A stretch of DNA of 64,000 nt, taken from positions 124,001 to 188,000 of the forward strand of contig NZ_JACCBZ010000006.1 of assembly GCF_013408825.1 (NCBI RefSeq), given 5' to 3'. The DNA is from Mucilaginibacter tundrae. Its GTDB lineage: Bacteria; Bacteroidota; Bacteroidia; Sphingobacteriales; Sphingobacteriaceae. The translations under genes and the position numbers were made by a program. Positions 62,326 to 64,000 of the stretch are shown here, piece by piece. The first letter of the stretch is position 1; each line of letters begins with the position of its first letter. The notes beneath the pieces are model-generated. The model saw only the letters and a program-made list of their open reading frames with translations. It was not told where the DNA came from and searched no databases.

Positions 62326-64000
62326 TTAAGGAAGTACAACATCCTGCTCCTTCACATTCCATCCACTAACTAAAACACTCGGCTTTTCACTGCCTATTTT
62401 TGCCGTCGGTGCGCTTACCGTTACGGTTGTGCTTTCGCCCGGTGCAAGACTGAAATAATTCGTCGACCAGTATGATGGCATTACCTCTTCGCCTTCAACC
62501 ATTAATTGCGGGCGGATGAAGAACGCGATCCGTTTGCTATTGTTGGTTATTTGCAAGCTATATTTATCCTCTTTATAGCCCCTCTCAGCCTTAATTACTT
62601 TTGTGGCGAGGTTCGCATTATCCATATTATTTAATGGCTTATAATCGTTATTTGGCGCCATCCAATACGTATTGCGTGATACTACTTTGCCCAATGCATT
62701 GGTTAACTTCAGCACAACAAAACAAAACTCATTAATATCGCCCAAAACAGGTTTTAATGGCATTATCGAAGTGGTGCCGGTTGAGGACAAGTTCACACTT
62801 GCCGAACGGTGATACAGAGATTTACTATTAAGTGAATAAACATCAGCCTGCGCGGTTAAACTACCTGTGCCTTTAAAGGTGCGGTTGATCACCATCACCG
62901 TCGAATCATCCTGGTTAAACTGAATATGGATTGGCTCTACTGCATTTTGCATGGCATAGTAACCGGCATTAGGTTCTAAATACCAATCGTAAATTTGCCA
63001 TACTACACTTGGTAACGCTGAATTTAGTTTCCAAAGCATTACACCTCCGGTTTCGTTTAGCTTGTGGCCATCTGCCTCAAAAATCCCTTGATAACCAGTA
63101 TAGTTCATCAGCTGCATTTTATCGGAGAAACCTACCATTGTTGTGGGTTGACCGTAACGGCTTACCATGTCACTATAGTACTCGTCATACTTGGCAGCAC
63201 CTGTACAGGCATCATGATAACCCCAGGTATTGTTAAGCGGGAAAGGCAATTTGGTATCCCAGGTTAAGTTGGTAACCACTTTTGCCAAGGTATTATATGG
63301 CGGTTGCGATGGTATACCCGTTTCATCTTTAAATACCCAGTCCTTACCCGCGTCTGCTAATTTGTAATATTCTTTTGGGTCTTTCCAGGCATAAGGGCCA
63401 CCGCTGTAAACGCCTGATGACTTGTTATCGGGATATGCCCCCTCCCATCCCGCAGGCAATTTGGCAAAACCTGATGAACATGGAATGAACGGACGGGTAC
63501 CATCCATCGCGATCACGTTATCGCGCATAGCATAATATAACTCTTTGCGGGCATGGCCCTCGTTGCCACCTGTCCACACCAATAAACTTGGGTGGTTTCG
63601 CACACGGTAAATAGTGCTGATCACGCTCTTTACAAACACGTTTCCTTCAAGCGGCCAATCAGGGGAGCCTTTAAATTCACCCTGTGTATCTCCGGTAACC
63701 CAAAAGTCTGACCATACCATCAAACCATAGCGATCTGCAGCATCCCAGAAAGCATCGGGCGGCGTAACACCACCACCCCAAATACGCACCAGGTTTACGT
63801 TTGCATTTTTGCATAAGTGCATTTCATAATCATAACGGGCAGAATCACGGTTCACCATCATATCAGGTACCCAGGCACCACCTACCAAATGCACTCGCTT
63901 GCCATTCACATAAAAATCGCGGCGGTTATAGCCGTTGATATCTGTTGATGTTGACCCAACAGTGCGTACGCCAAATACAAAGGTGGTATCGTCGCTTACG
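62326..64000 (-). CDS. GH2 glycosidase, beta-mannosidase/exo-glucosaminidase type (5' part outside window)
   Basis: The frame is open from the right edge to a stop at 62326, giving the last 558 or so residues of a larger protein. It continues upstream of the ATG at 63909 without a stop (FVFGVRTVGSTS...NGYNRRDFYVNGKRVHLVGG), so that ATG is internal. GH2 features are GGAWVPDMM, NLVRIWGGG, and the acid/base Glu in LLVWTGGNE; C-terminal beta domains complete it. Similarity is to the mannosidase and exo-beta-D-glucosaminidase branch rather than to LacZ. Lying beside the mannan operon, an exo-beta-mannosidase role is plausible; a GlcN-specific role cannot be excluded. Confidence 0.85.
   Translation of the reverse strand, partial: VSDDTTFVFGVRTVGSTSTDINGYNRRDFYVNGKRVHLVGGAWVPDMMVNRDSARYDYEMHLCKNANVNLVRIWGGGVTPPDAFWDAADRYGLMVWSDFWVTGDTQGEFKGSPDWPLEGNVFVKSVISTIYRVRNHPSLLVWTGGNEGHARKELYYAMRDNVIAMDGTRPFIPCSSGFAKLPAGWEGAYPDNKSSGVYSGGPYAWKDPKEYYKLADAGKDWVFKDETGIPSQPPYNTLAKVVTNLTWDTKLPFPLNNTWGYHDACTGAAKYDEYYSDMVSRYGQPTTMVGFSDKMQLMNYTGYQGIFEADGHKLNETGGVMLWKLNSALPSVVWQIYDWYLEPNAGYYAMQNAVEPIHIQFNQDDSTVMVINRTFKGTGSLTAQADVYSLNSKSLYHRSASVNLSSTGTTSIMPLKPVLGDINEFCFVVLKLTNALGKVVSRNTYWMAPNNDYKPLNNMDNANLATKVIKAERGYKEDKYSLQITNNSKRIAFFIRPQLMVEGEEVMPSYWSTNYFSLAPGESTTVTVSAPTAKIGSEKPSVLVSGWNVKEQDVVLP

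Noticed and set aside
63909..64000. Start of the GH2 gene at 63909
   Set aside because: The frame stays open to the window edge and the upstream residues continue the GH2 similarity (FVFGVRTV), so the ATG at 63909 is internal and the gene is cut by the edge.

Overview
The window looks like the chromosome of a Bacteroidota bacterium, most likely of the Sphingobacteriaceae (Mucilaginibacter/Pedobacter type). The grounds are three SusC/SusD pairs, many secreted glycoside hydrolases and lipoproteins, AT-rich intergenic DNA, and promoter-like motifs of the Bacteroidota form TAnnTTTG. No rRNA, tRNA, CRISPR array or intact insertion sequence was seen. The genus is inferred from gene content only.

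Layout. (1) 1-3770, housekeeping: a DUF480/YceH-type protein (cut by the left edge), a WalJ-like metallo-beta-lactamase-fold protein, an N-acetylmuramoyl-L-alanine amidase, a merC-fur metal pair and a PAP2-like membrane phosphatase. (2) 3767-6646: a mannose-phosphate operon of mannose-6-phosphate isomerase, a eukaryotic-PMM-like HAD protein and a GH130 enzyme. (3) 6829-12712: a glycine-rich secreted protein, a CheB-CheR-PAS-histidine kinase, and a long gene-poor stretch with a candidate 28-residue membrane peptide. (4) 12713-28331: a beta-glucan locus on the minus strand (SusC, SusD, GH16, GH30, GH3, GH30, a seven-haem cytochrome c, GH5), followed by a membrane sensor fused to the DNA-binding half of an IS1595-type transposase. 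(5) 28753-42819: an alpha-glucan locus, with SusC, SusD, SusE/F-like, GH31 and GH13 on the minus strand and a mutarotase-like protein, a GH28/GH49-type beta-helix enzyme and a second GH13 on the plus strand. (6) 42898-64000: a SusR-like DUF6377 regulator (minus) and then a beta-mannan locus on the plus strand: SusC, SusD, IPT-domain glycan-binding protein, AraC regulator, sodium symporter, GH130_1 mannosylglucose phosphorylase, cellobiose 2-epimerase, an unassigned clan GH-A hydrolase, GH27, GH26 and a CE2 esterase. A GH2 enzyme on the opposite strand is cut by the right edge.

How it fits together. The mannan locus encodes the mannobiose epimerisation and phosphorolysis route known from Bacteroides fragilis: mannanase and accessory enzymes make mannobiose, the symporter imports it, the epimerase makes mannosylglucose, and GH130_1 splits that into mannose-1-phosphate and glucose. 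The operon at 3767-6646 would carry mannose-1-phosphate through mannose-6-phosphate to fructose-6-phosphate, so the two loci complement each other. In all three glycan loci a terminator-like hairpin separates the SusC/D transport module from the enzyme genes.

Most worth a second look: the sensor-transposase fusion (12713-14629), the multihaem cytochrome inside a beta-glucan operon (16047-17258), the micro-peptide with its own terminator (11903-11989), the possible dextranase in the alpha-glucan locus (40058-41410), and the unassigned clan GH-A lipoprotein in the mannan operon (56781-58535).
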